Shown here one piece after another: positions 41,467 to 49,624 of a stretch of DNA of 51,142 bases. Position 1 is the stretch's first letter. Each line of letters begins with the position of its first letter. The DNA lies in assembly GCA_019694555.1 (NCBI GenBank), contig JAIBBS010000043.1:1-51142 (forward strand), in the 5' to 3' direction. The notes under the pieces were generated by a model. The model was not told the DNA's origin and did not search any database. It was given only the letters and a program-made list of their open reading frames with translations. The position numbers and the translations under genes are program-made. The stretch comes from Nannocystaceae bacterium (GTDB lineage Bacteria; Myxococcota_A; Polyangia; Nannocystales; Nannocystaceae).

Positions 41467-42524
41467 GGGTTCACCTCATCGCATCGGCGCCGCAGCGCCG
41501 TCACGGACACGTCGAGTCCGGCGAGCCCGAAATCGTCACGGCGCGCGCAGCCCGGTCGCGAGGTCGCGACCGCCATCGCCGCCGCGCGCGCGCGCCACAG
41601 CGCGAGCAGCTCGGTCGCGTCGGCGAATGCGACCGCGTCCTCGTGGAAACTGCATGGCGCGAGCCGACGATCCGCGGTGACGACCACGAACTCGCGGCCC
41701 GCACCGCAATCCGCCGGCGGCCGTAGCCGCGGCACCGCAGCCATCCGCGAGCCCCAGCAGACGTCGAGCTTGATCGTCACGCGCCCGCGCAGGACGTCCG
41801 CGAGTGCGTGCACCCGCTGGGCCAGCGCGCGTGCGAGCTCGCCGGCGACATGCAGCGCCGCGTCGAAGCCGTTGTACGCAAGCAGCAGCACGTCGGTGCA
41901 ACCCAGCGCCGCCAGCTCGAGCACGCGGGTCTCGAGCTCGGGCAACAGCGCCGGCGTCACCAACACGTTGGCGCCGAAACGGGCTTGCTGCTCGCACAGC
42001 CGCGCGAGCGTCGGTCGCCACGGCACGTCGTCGTAGATCGACACGCGGATCTGGCCGTAGCGCGGTCGACCGTCGGCGTGGTGCCACGCGCGCAACCGCG
42101 TGCGATCGAGCAACAGGCCATTGGTGGTGAGGCTGACCGACAGCGGCGTCTCGTCGTACAGCCGCAACAGCAGCCGATCGAAACCCGCGAACGTCAGCGG
42201 CTCGCCGCCGCCGAACGCGACCTCCAGCAGCCCGGCGGCGGCGAGCTGCGAGAGCAACACGAACGCCGAGTCCTCGGTCCACGTGCTCGCGGTGGCGAGA
42301 TCGCGCGAGCAGAAGCTGCAACGCAGGTTGCAGTGATTCGTGATCGCGAACTGCACCACCTGCGGCGCGCACTGCCGCAGCGCCCGCGTCGACGCGTCCT
42401 CGCAGCGCACGCACAATCCGCTTTCGCGATCGAACAGCATCAACGCGCCGTCGAGCGCGAAGCGACGCAACCCCGCGAACGCGGCCGGTACTGCGATCGT
42501 GGCGGTATCCTCCGCGGGCTGCAC
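41463..42524 (-). CDS. Radical SAM enzyme with extra N- and C-terminal cysteines
   Basis: 353 residues from GTG 42524. Radical SAM motif CNLRCSFC (Cys 65, 69, 72), GGGEP near 105-109, and TTNGLLLDRT. Before the core there are Cys 38, 41 and 52 (GLCVRCED, QCAP), and after it Cys 273, 291, 326 and 348 (ADCGAG, APCSFHED, PGCARRDD), consistent with a SPASM-like auxiliary cluster. N-terminal FALDGALMLFDRESGLCVRCE looks like a small peptide-binding entry domain. Like the enzyme at 36418 it is translationally coupled to a lipoprotein. It should perform a radical modification of a peptide or protein; the target is unknown. Confidence 0.9.
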   Translation of the reverse strand: MQPAEDTATIAVPAAFAGLRRFALDGALMLFDRESGLCVRCEDASTRALRQCAPQVVQFAITNHCNLRCSFCSRDLATASTWTEDSAFVLLSQLAAAGLLEVAFGGGEPLTFAGFDRLLLRLYDETPLSVSLTTNGLLLDRTRLRAWHHADGRPRYGQIRVSIYDDVPWRPTLARLCEQQARFGANVLVTPALLPELETRVLELAALGCTDVLLLAYNGFDAALHVAGELARALAQRVHALADVLRGRVTIKLDVCWGSRMAAVPRLRPPADCGAGREFVVVTADRRLAPCSFHEDAVAFADATELLALWRARAAAMAVATSRPGCARRDDFGLAGLDVSVTALRRRCDEVNP

Positions 42525-42533
42525 GCGGGCGGG

Positions 42534-42539
42534 ACCCTA
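42534..42539 (-). promoter_or_regulatory. -10-like TAGGGT, 9 nt before GTG start
   Basis: On the minus strand TAGGGT (within gataGGGT context) is followed by 9 nt and GTG 42524. Confidence 0.4.
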
Positions 42540-42679
42540 TCACGCGAGGGCGTGCGCCCGCGCAGGCCCGGCGTGCACGGATGCGGAAGGGGCCGCAAGC
42601 TTCGCGCGTCGCCGTGCCCTCGTGACGCCGTTCGATGCCGATGCCACGACGCCACGCAGCCATAGATTGCGAGACCACC

Positions 42680-43405
42680 ATGACTCGACTGCACGCCGTC
42701 TCTCCGCTGCTGCTCGCGATCGCCACGGCCTGTGGTGGCGACGACGGCGGAACCTCCGCCGCCGACACCACCGCCGCCGCCAGCTCGAGCGGCACCGCGA
42801 CGAGCACCGACACCACCAGCGCGACCGGCACCGACAGCACGTCCACCGGTGGATCGTCGTCGAGCGGACCGGGCACCACCACCGACGCGACCGGCAGCTC
42901 GAGCGGCGGGTCCAGCACCACCGCCGCGGATTCGTCGTCGAGCGGGGGCTCGGGCAGCACCTCGGGCGGACTCGAGTCGCTGGTCGTGATCAACGAGCTG
43001 TCCTCGGCCAACGACGGCGTGCTCGGGGCCGACCCGATCGAGGTGTTCAACGCCGGCGATTTCGAGGTCGATCTGTCGGGCTGGATCATGACCGACGATC
43101 TGACCGCGCCGACCGATCCCTACGATCCATCGCTCGACGACGAGGAGTTCGTGTTCCCCGACGGCACCCTGCTCGACGCCGGCGCCTACGTCGTGATCGT
43201 CCGCGGCGTCGTGCCGAGCGGTCACCCCTTCGGCCTCGCCGGCGAGGGCGACACCGTCAGCCTCATCGATCCCGCGCTCACCGTGATGGACTTCGTCGCC
43301 TACGGCGCCGACGAGGCCGCGGTCTCCTACTGCCGCATGCCCGACGGGCCCGACGGCACGTGGCAGCCCGCGTGCACCGCGAGCTTCGGCGAGAGCAACG
43401 GCTGA
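42680..43405 (+). CDS. Lamin-tail-domain lipoprotein
   Basis: 241 residues from the ATG at 42680. The signal MTRLHAVSPLLLAIATAC gives Cys 18. Next is a long Ser/Thr/Gly/Ala linker, very similar in style to other lipoproteins here. The C-terminal 135 residues are an LTD (lamin tail) fold: LVVINELSSANDGVLGADPIEVFN, DFEVDLSGWIMTD, GTLLDAGAYVVIVRG, then DTVSLIDPALTVMDFVAYG. These Ig-like domains occur in bacterial secreted proteins beside nucleases or phosphatases; here alone. Convergent with the Cu-monooxygenase gene, 7 bp between stops. Confidence 0.87.
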   Translation: MTRLHAVSPLLLAIATACGGDDGGTSAADTTAAASSSGTATSTDTTSATGTDSTSTGGSSSSGPGTTTDATGSSSGGSSTTAADSSSSGGSGSTSGGLESLVVINELSSANDGVLGADPIEVFNAGDFEVDLSGWIMTDDLTAPTDPYDPSLDDEEFVFPDGTLLDAGAYVVIVRGVVPSGHPFGLAGEGDTVSLIDPALTVMDFVAYGADEAAVSYCRMPDGPDGTWQPACTASFGESNG

Positions 43406-43412
43406 TCGCCGC

Positions 43413-45584
43413 TCACCCGCCGAGCTTGCCCTCGATCTCCGCGATGCGCGTCTGCAGGCGGTCGATCAGCGCCGCGTCGCCCTTGCTCTGCGCGAGCGCG
43501 AACGCCTGGCGTGCGACCGCGAGGGCCTTGTCGGGCTTGCCCGAGGCCAGCAGCGCGACCGCGAGGATCTCGAGCGCACCGGGATCCTTGCCGCCGGTCA
43601 GCCGCACCGCACGCTCGGCGGCGTCGGCGGCCTTGAGCGCGCCCGCGGTGCCCTCGTCGGAGGTGCGCAGCAGCACCGCGGCCATGCCCTGCAGCGCCGG
43701 CACCGAGTTCTCGTCGCGTTCGAGCACCGCACGGAAAGCCCCGAGCGCGTCGGCGTCCTTGCCCTGCGCCGCATAGACGCGCGCGAGGTTCTCGCGGAAC
43801 AGCGAGCGCGTCGGCACCAGCTCGACCGCGCGCGACAGCGCTGCTTCCGCGTCCGCGAGCTTGCCCGCGAGCTCGTAGCTGATGCCGAGGTTGTTCCACG
43901 TCTCGCTCGCGTCGGGCTCGAGCTCGACAGCGCGGCGCAGCTGCGCGATCGACTCCTCGTAGCGCTTCTGGCGTCGTCGCAGGTTGCCCAGGGTCAGGTG
44001 CGCGCGCGCGTCGTCGGGCAGCTTCGCGACCGCCTGCTCGAGCTCGGTGCCGGCCTCGTCGAGCCGCCCCAGCGACATCAGCACGATCGCGAGCTCGACC
44101 CGCGTCGCGTGACGGTCGGGCGCTGCGGCCAGGCCCTCACGGTAGTGCTTCACTGCGTCCTCGGGCCGCGCGCGGCGGGCCTCCAGCGCCGCCATCGCGA
44201 CCAACGCGGTCGCATCACCGGGCTTGTCCGCGAGCACGCGACGGAAGTGCGCGATCTGGCGATCGAGCCACCCGTTCATGAAGTTCTGATCCAGCGTCAC
44301 CAGATCCGCCGGATCCGCGGGCTCGATCTCGAGGATGAGCTCGGCCATCTCGTCGGTCGACTGCGAACCGAAGCCCACGCGCACCGGCGGCGAGCTGGGG
44401 TTGTGCGGGTTGTCGGCCGAGTTGTCGTAGGAGAAGTCCATCTTCAGCACCGTGCCGGCCGGCAGATGGATCGGCTCGGCGAAGCGGTACTGGTCCTGCC
44501 AGTCGAAGTTCCAGTCGTCGATGCGCACGAGCCACTTCTTGCTGCCGTCGGGCAGCTCGGCCCAGCCCTGCAGCTGCTTGCCGAGGTAGTGCGCGTGCGG
44601 GTAGACGCTGATGACGTAGGTCTCGACCGGCAGCGTGTAGCGATCGGTGATGTGCACGTCCTTGGCACCCGGCGCCAGATCGATGTCGGTGGTCGCGAGC
44701 TCCATCGCGAGCGCGCGTCGGGTCGCGGGCCGGTCGCTGAGGTGCAAGCCGATCTTGGCCTTGACCGTCTCGGGCTTGCCGCTGGGCCGCATGTGGATCT
44801 GCAGCACGAGATCGTTGCCGGCCTCGAGCCGGAACGCGCGCGCGACCTGTCCGGGATCGACGGCCTTGCCCGGGGTCCAACCGACGAAGCGCCCGTCGGG
44901 CATCAGCGCACCCGCGAAGTCCATGCCGTCGAAGCCGGGCGCGGGATCCTCGGCGTCGCGTTGCGCCGACGCGCCGGTCTTGTCGACGCGCATCACCATG
45001 TGGTGCACGACCTTGGGATTGCCGGGCACGAGCTCGACCGACTTGATCCAACCCTCGGCCTGCGGCGGCACGCGGATCACGAAGTTGCGATACAGATCGC
45101 GACCGTCGGCGGGCACCTCGAAGGCCTCGTTCATCTCGAGCACGACGTCGGGCGTGCCGCCGCGCCAGCCGCTCGCCGCCGCCGGCGGTGGCGGCAACGC
45201 GTCGGCGGGCCCCTCGAGCCGACCGCCTTCGACCCACGCAGCGATCGTGTCGAGCTCGCCGGCCGTCAGCCGTCGCTCGCCGGCGTAGCGCACCAGGCCC
45301 TGCGCGGGCAGCCACGGCGGCATGTAGCGACTCTGCGTGACCTCGACGATCTGCGACGCGTGATCGCGCACGTCGTCGTAGTCGAGCAGCGTGAACGGAC
45401 CCGGCCCGCCCTCGTAGTGACAGGCCGAGCACGCACGGAACACGATCGGCGCGACGTCTTGCGTGAACGTCGGCGGCCCGGTGCGCGCCGGCGGCGTCGA
45501 CTCGACCGCCGGCGCTGGGGCCTCCGCACCGCCGCAGCCCAGCACCGCGAGCCCCAGTGCAGCGCAGCACCGCCGCAGGCTCAT
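43413..45584 (-). CDS. Cytochrome c / Cu type II monooxygenase-like / TPR lipoprotein
   Basis: 723 residues from the ATG at 45584, overlapping the sigma stop as ATGA. Lipobox Cys near 17 (LGLAVLGCGG). A c-type heme motif CSACH at 52-56. Then a copper type II ascorbate-dependent monooxygenase-like two-domain region: HH at 194-195 (VVHHMVMRV), H264 (LQIHM), HAH at 330-332 (YPHAHYLGK) and M382 (VLKMDF), which match the two-copper ligand set of PHM/DBM enzymes. From about 460 there are several TPR units (AAPDRHATRVELAIVLMSLG, DDARAHLTLGNLRRRQ, DASETWNNLGISYELAGK). An exported copper enzyme with its own heme electron route is plausible. Directly downstream of an ECF sigma gene. Confidence 0.88.
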   Translation of the reverse strand: MSLRRCCAALGLAVLGCGGAEAPAPAVESTPPARTGPPTFTQDVAPIVFRACSACHYEGGPGPFTLLDYDDVRDHASQIVEVTQSRYMPPWLPAQGLVRYAGERRLTAGELDTIAAWVEGGRLEGPADALPPPPAAASGWRGGTPDVVLEMNEAFEVPADGRDLYRNFVIRVPPQAEGWIKSVELVPGNPKVVHHMVMRVDKTGASAQRDAEDPAPGFDGMDFAGALMPDGRFVGWTPGKAVDPGQVARAFRLEAGNDLVLQIHMRPSGKPETVKAKIGLHLSDRPATRRALAMELATTDIDLAPGAKDVHITDRYTLPVETYVISVYPHAHYLGKQLQGWAELPDGSKKWLVRIDDWNFDWQDQYRFAEPIHLPAGTVLKMDFSYDNSADNPHNPSSPPVRVGFGSQSTDEMAELILEIEPADPADLVTLDQNFMNGWLDRQIAHFRRVLADKPGDATALVAMAALEARRARPEDAVKHYREGLAAAPDRHATRVELAIVLMSLGRLDEAGTELEQAVAKLPDDARAHLTLGNLRRRQKRYEESIAQLRRAVELEPDASETWNNLGISYELAGKLADAEAALSRAVELVPTRSLFRENLARVYAAQGKDADALGAFRAVLERDENSVPALQGMAAVLLRTSDEGTAGALKAADAAERAVRLTGGKDPGALEILAVALLASGKPDKALAVARQAFALAQSKGDAALIDRLQTRIAEIEGKLGG

Positions 45585-46216
45585 GCGCGATCGTCCTCGA
45601 CCCGCGCCTGTTCGCGCACGTCGCGGGCCCACCGCTCGAACGCGTCCGCGCTGATCGACTCGGCCGCGAGCGGATCCTGGGTCGCCATCGCGGCGAGCAC
45701 CTCGCGGAGGCGATCGCGCGCACGGGTGATGCGACTGCGCACGGTGTTGTGGCTGATCTCGAGCACGTCGGCGATCTCGACGTCGGTGAGATCCTCCCAG
45801 TAGAACAGCTCGAGCACCACTTGGTGCGCCAGGCTCAGCTGGCGCAGCGCCGCGAGCACGAGCCGCTGCTGCGCACGGTGGCCCAGCAGGCTCGACGGCG
45901 AGGGCTGCAGCGCCTCGGCGGTGACGTCGTCGAGGTCGAGCGCCGCATCGCGCTTGGCGGTGCGGATGTACTCGCGCAGCACGTTGCGCGCGAAGCCGAG
46001 GATGAACGCGCGCAGCGTCGCGCGGCCCTCGAACGGCGTGCGCGAGACCTGCACCCGCGCGAGCGTGGTCTGGGTGAGATCGTCGCAGGCCTCGCTGGCC
46101 TTGTTGACGAAGAACCGCCGCACGGCGCCGTGGTGACGGCGCACCAGCTCGAGCCATGCCGCGGCGTCGCCATCGAGGTGGCGGCGCCACAGGCGATCGT
46201 CGGTATCGCGGTCCAA
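45581..46216 (-). CDS. ECF-type RNA polymerase sigma factor
   Basis: 211 residues with a probable TTG start at 46216, 10 nt after a TACCCT element. Region 2: HLDGDAAAWLELVRRHHGAVRRFF, CDDLTQTTLARVQVSRTPF, ATLRAFILGFARNVLREYIRT. Region 4: LSLAHQVVLELFYWEDLTDVEIA with HTH ISHNTVRSRITRARDRL. The C-terminal extension AERSISADAFERWARDVREQ-like tail (ESISADAFERWARDV) is short. It couples by ATGA to the heme/copper protein gene, so it may control its expression. Divergent from the kinase gene across about 160 bp. Confidence 0.88.
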   Translation of the reverse strand: MDRDTDDRLWRRHLDGDAAAWLELVRRHHGAVRRFFVNKASEACDDLTQTTLARVQVSRTPFEGRATLRAFILGFARNVLREYIRTAKRDAALDLDDVTAEALQPSPSSLLGHRAQQRLVLAALRQLSLAHQVVLELFYWEDLTDVEIADVLEISHNTVRSRITRARDRLREVLAAMATQDPLAAESISADAFERWARDVREQARVEDDRA

Positions 46217-46375
46217 ACCGCACAGGAGGGTATCACCGTGGGACGGACCACGCGCGGCAGGCCCACGGGCAGCCGCGCGTCGCGCTACCCTGGCCGCCGT
46301 GGCCCACGCGGGTCCGCGCGGCGGGCACGGATCGAAACCGCCGCGGCGAACACTCACCGGTCGAGACGTCCACCC

Positions 46376-49225
46376 TTGCCCCGACGCGCGCACGATCCCG
46401 AGGCCCACGACGTCGACGCGCTCGTCGCCGCGGCAGCCCCCGCGGATCCACTGGGCGAAGCACTCGGGTTGGCCAAGGCCTTGGCGCGCTTCGGCGAGGG
46501 CGAGGGCACGGTGCGCGTGGGTGCCTACGAGGTGCTCGAGCGGCGCGGCGCCGGCGGCCACGGCGTGGTCTATCGCGCGCGCCAACCCAGCGTCGGCGGT
46601 CGTGCGGTCGCGTTGAAGCTGCTGCATCCCACGCTCGTGCGTCGCGGCGGCGAGCTCGAGCGGCTGCGGCACGAAGCGGCCACGTTGGCGCGGCTCGATC
46701 ATCCCAACGTCGTCACGGTGCACGACGTGCTCGACACGCCCTATGGCGCGGCGATGGTGATGGAGTACGTCGACGGCGAGTCGCTGGGTCAGTGGCAGGC
46801 GCGTGCGCAGCCCGACTGGCGCGAGCTGGTCGACGCGTACGCGCAACTCGCCGAGGCGCTCGCGGCGGCACACGCGGTGGGAATCCTCCACCTCGACGTC
46901 AAGCCCAGCAACGCGATGCGCTGCAGCGACGGCCGCGTGCGCGTGCTCGACTTCGGCATCGCGGGCGGGCCCGGAGCGGGCGGCGACGGGTCGCGCGACG
47001 ACGTCGATCACGACCATGCCGCGGGTGGGTGGACGCTGGGCTACGCGCCGCCCGAACAGATCGCCCGCCGCCCGGTCGACGCGCGCGCAGATCAGTTCGC
47101 GTTCTGTGCGGCGCTGTGGGAGGCGCTCTACGGCGTGCTGCCGTTCGCGCCGCGCGAGATCCGGGCGCTCGCCGACGGTGCCGTGGACCTGCGTCCGCAC
47201 CCCGGCAACCTCCGCGGTCCGCGGGCGATCGCGAAGGCGCTGCGGCGCGGACTCTCGGCGATGCCGGGCGATCGATGGCCCGACTTGGGCGCGCTCGTGG
47301 CGGTGCTGCGGCGCGCACCGTGGCGACGGCGGCCCGGCGCGTGGGGCCTCGCCGGCGTCGCACTCGCGGGCGTACCGCTGACGCTGCTGCGACTCGCCGC
47401 CGACGACGGCGCCTGCGACGATCCGCGGCGTGCGCTCGCGCGGGTGTGGAACGACGACGTGCGCGCGCAGACCGATGCCGCGCTCGCCCGCGTCACGCCG
47501 CAGCGCGACGGCACCCTGCGCGACACACTGACCGGCGCGATCGCGTCGCACGCCGACGCGTGGGTCGCCGCGACCGACGCGATGTGTCGCGGCGCGATCG
47601 CACAGGGCGCCATGGGCGGCACGATGCAGCTCGAGCAGGCCGCGTGCCTGTCGCGTCAGCTCGATCAGCTCGACGGCTTCGTGCAGGTGTTGGCCGAGGC
47701 GACGCCCGAGACCGTCGCGCACGCGCCCGAGCTGCTGGCGGAGCTGGGCACACCGGGCGATTGCGTCGCGCCGACGCCACCCGAGGGCACGGCCGTGGTC
47801 GACGCGGAGTTGCTGGCGGAGATCGATCGCGGCCGCATGCTGCTGGCCGCGGGGCGCATCGGCGAGGCGCTCGGCATCGCCGATCGCGGGGTCGTGCGCG
47901 CGCAGCAGCGGCGTGAGCCCCAGGCCATCGCGGAGGCGCGGATGCTGCGGGGCATGGCGCTGTCGCAGTCGGGTCGCGTCGATCTGGCGCGCGACGAGCT
48001 GCTCGCCGCGGTCGCCGACGCCGTCGCGCTGGGCCGCGATCGCGCGGCCGCCGAGGGATGGCGTCGGCTGGCGTGGTTCGCCGCCGATCAGCTGCAGGAC
48101 CCGCAGCGCGCGTTGGAGTGGATCCGCATGAGCGCGGCGCTGCTCGATCGCCTGGGCCGACCGCCGCGGCTGGTCGCGGAGCACTACGACGCGCTGGGCC
48201 GCATCGAGATGATGCGCGGCGACGCGGCCGCGGCGGCGCAGGCCCACGAGACCGCCCTGGGCGCGCTCGAGCAGGCGCTGCCCCCGGGCGATCTGCGCTT
48301 CGCGACGACGCTGACGGGACTGGCGCACGCGCGTGCGCAGCTGCAGCTGTTCGACGACGCGGCACGGCTGTACGAGCGCGCGTTGGCGCTGCTGGTCGCG
48401 GGCGTGGGCCACGAGCATCCGCGGGTCGCGGATCTGTTGCTCTCGCGCGGGTTGCTGGCGAAAGACCGCGGTGACGTCGACGCGGCGGCGCGGGACTTCG
48501 CGGACGCGCAGGCCGTGCTCGAGTCGTGCTGCGGCGACGATGCGCCGGGGCTGTCCGCGATCCTGACGGCACGCGCGGAGCTCATGACGGCACCGACGCA
48601 GCTCGACGAGGGCGAGCGCCTGGCCGAGCGCGCGTGGGAGCTGCAGCAGCGCTACCTGCCGCGCGGTCACAGCGATCGCGGCGGTGCGTTGGGCGTGCTG
48701 GTCAACCTCGCAGTCGTGCGCGGCGATCCGGCGCGCGCGCTCGCGGCCAACCTGCGCCTGGCCGAGGAGCTGCGGACGCACGAGGGCGCCGACGAGTCGG
48801 TGGCCACGATCGAGAACAACATCGGCTGGTACCTGTGCCGGCTGGGCCGCTGCGCCGAGGCGCGCATGCACCACGAGCGCGTGCTCGCGATGGAGGGGCT
48901 GTCCGAGGCGCTGCGCGTGCAGGCCGAGCGCGGCGTCGGCGAGACCGAGCTCGCCGCCGGCGAGTTCGCTCGCGCGAGCGCGCGGCTCGAGCCGGTGCTG
49001 CAGCGCGCGCTGCAGCTGCCCGAGCCCGACCCCGGCCTGGTGGCCGAGATCCGCTGGCAGCTGGCGGCCGCGCTGGCGGGCCAGGGCCGCGATCCCGAGC
49101 GGGTCCGCAGTCTTGCCCGCGCCGCGCAGGCGCACTACCGCGAAGCGCCCGACGAGTTCGCGGAGGCAGGAATCGATCGGCTGCTGCGCGACACCCCACA
49201 GACGAACGACAGCGTTCACCCCTGA
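46376..49225 (+). CDS. Transmembrane Ser/Thr protein kinase with TPR-like tail
   Basis: 949 residues if it starts at TTG 46376; GTG 46238 (with AGGAGGG upstream) is in frame, but the added part is Arg-rich with poor third-position GC and looks non-coding. Kinase: P-loop RRGAGGHGVVYRA (57-69), K81 in AVALKLL, E100, catalytic HLDVKPSN with D174, LDFGIA with D192, and YAPPEQ. One TM helix at about 322-341 (WGLAGVALAGVPLTLL). The C-terminal 600 residues are TPR-like helices (RMLLAAGRIGEALGIADRG, DDAARLYERALALLVAG, DEGERLAERAWELQQRYL, RCAEARMHHERVLAMEG). Hanks-type sensor kinase; the TPRs are on the far side of the membrane. First gene of the run leading to the caspase-like protease. Confidence 0.88.
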   Translation: MPRRAHDPEAHDVDALVAAAAPADPLGEALGLAKALARFGEGEGTVRVGAYEVLERRGAGGHGVVYRARQPSVGGRAVALKLLHPTLVRRGGELERLRHEAATLARLDHPNVVTVHDVLDTPYGAAMVMEYVDGESLGQWQARAQPDWRELVDAYAQLAEALAAAHAVGILHLDVKPSNAMRCSDGRVRVLDFGIAGGPGAGGDGSRDDVDHDHAAGGWTLGYAPPEQIARRPVDARADQFAFCAALWEALYGVLPFAPREIRALADGAVDLRPHPGNLRGPRAIAKALRRGLSAMPGDRWPDLGALVAVLRRAPWRRRPGAWGLAGVALAGVPLTLLRLAADDGACDDPRRALARVWNDDVRAQTDAALARVTPQRDGTLRDTLTGAIASHADAWVAATDAMCRGAIAQGAMGGTMQLEQAACLSRQLDQLDGFVQVLAEATPETVAHAPELLAELGTPGDCVAPTPPEGTAVVDAELLAEIDRGRMLLAAGRIGEALGIADRGVVRAQQRREPQAIAEARMLRGMALSQSGRVDLARDELLAAVADAVALGRDRAAAEGWRRLAWFAADQLQDPQRALEWIRMSAALLDRLGRPPRLVAEHYDALGRIEMMRGDAAAAAQAHETALGALEQALPPGDLRFATTLTGLAHARAQLQLFDDAARLYERALALLVAGVGHEHPRVADLLLSRGLLAKDRGDVDAAARDFADAQAVLESCCGDDAPGLSAILTARAELMTAPTQLDEGERLAERAWELQQRYLPRGHSDRGGALGVLVNLAVVRGDPARALAANLRLAEELRTHEGADESVATIENNIGWYLCRLGRCAEARMHHERVLAMEGLSEALRVQAERGVGETELAAGEFARASARLEPVLQRALQLPEPDPGLVAEIRWQLAAALAGQGRDPERVRSLARAAQAHYREAPDEFAEAGIDRLLRDTPQTNDSVHP

Positions 49226-49238
49226 CGACGAGAACGAC

Positions 49239-49607
49239 ATGGCGACGACGACCATCCACTACGTGAGCGGCTCTCCCGCGACCACGGTCCTGAGCGGCTC
49301 GACCGCGACGCTGACCCTGGTGACGAGCGCCGGGTACCAATACAACAACCGCAACGTGAAGAAGGTCGTCTACGCGCTCGCCGGAAGCGGGAGCGGCACG
49401 CTGACCGTGAACCTTCCCGCGAACGTGACCAGGCAGGAGGTCGACATCGCCTTCAAGGCGGGCGACGCCTCGTGCAGCGCGGGCTGGACCGCCGCGAGCG
49501 CGGGCACCAGCGAGACGCTGACCTTCACCCCCACCAGCAGCACGGTGGCGATGCACGCGATGGTCGTCGGCGGTGGCCGCTCCGTCGACGTCGACGCCAC
49601 GGCTTGA
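49239..49607 (+). CDS. Small beta-rich protein next to kinase and caspase
   Basis: 122 residues from the ATG at 49239, 13 nt after the kinase stop. No signal peptide and no TM. Alternating strands TIHYVSGSPATTVLSGSTATLTL, KKVVYALAGSGSGTLTVNLP, RQEVDIAFKAGDA and TSETLTFTPTSSTVAMHAMVV suggest a small beta sandwich. It contains a single Cys. The strand style resembles the N-terminal 135 residues of the downstream caspase-like protein, so the two may share a fold and interact. No known family is recognised by eye. Confidence 0.78.
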   Translation: MATTTIHYVSGSPATTVLSGSTATLTLVTSAGYQYNNRNVKKVVYALAGSGSGTLTVNLPANVTRQEVDIAFKAGDASCSAGWTAASAGTSETLTFTPTSSTVAMHAMVVGGGRSVDVDATA

Positions 49608-49624
49608 GCTCTGGGAACACGACC

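Noticed and set aside
46217..49255. Continuation of the sigma frame on the minus strand through the kinase gene
   Set aside because: Arg/Gln-rich antisense composition; the kinase motifs on the plus strand are unambiguous and the sigma homology ends at about 46216.
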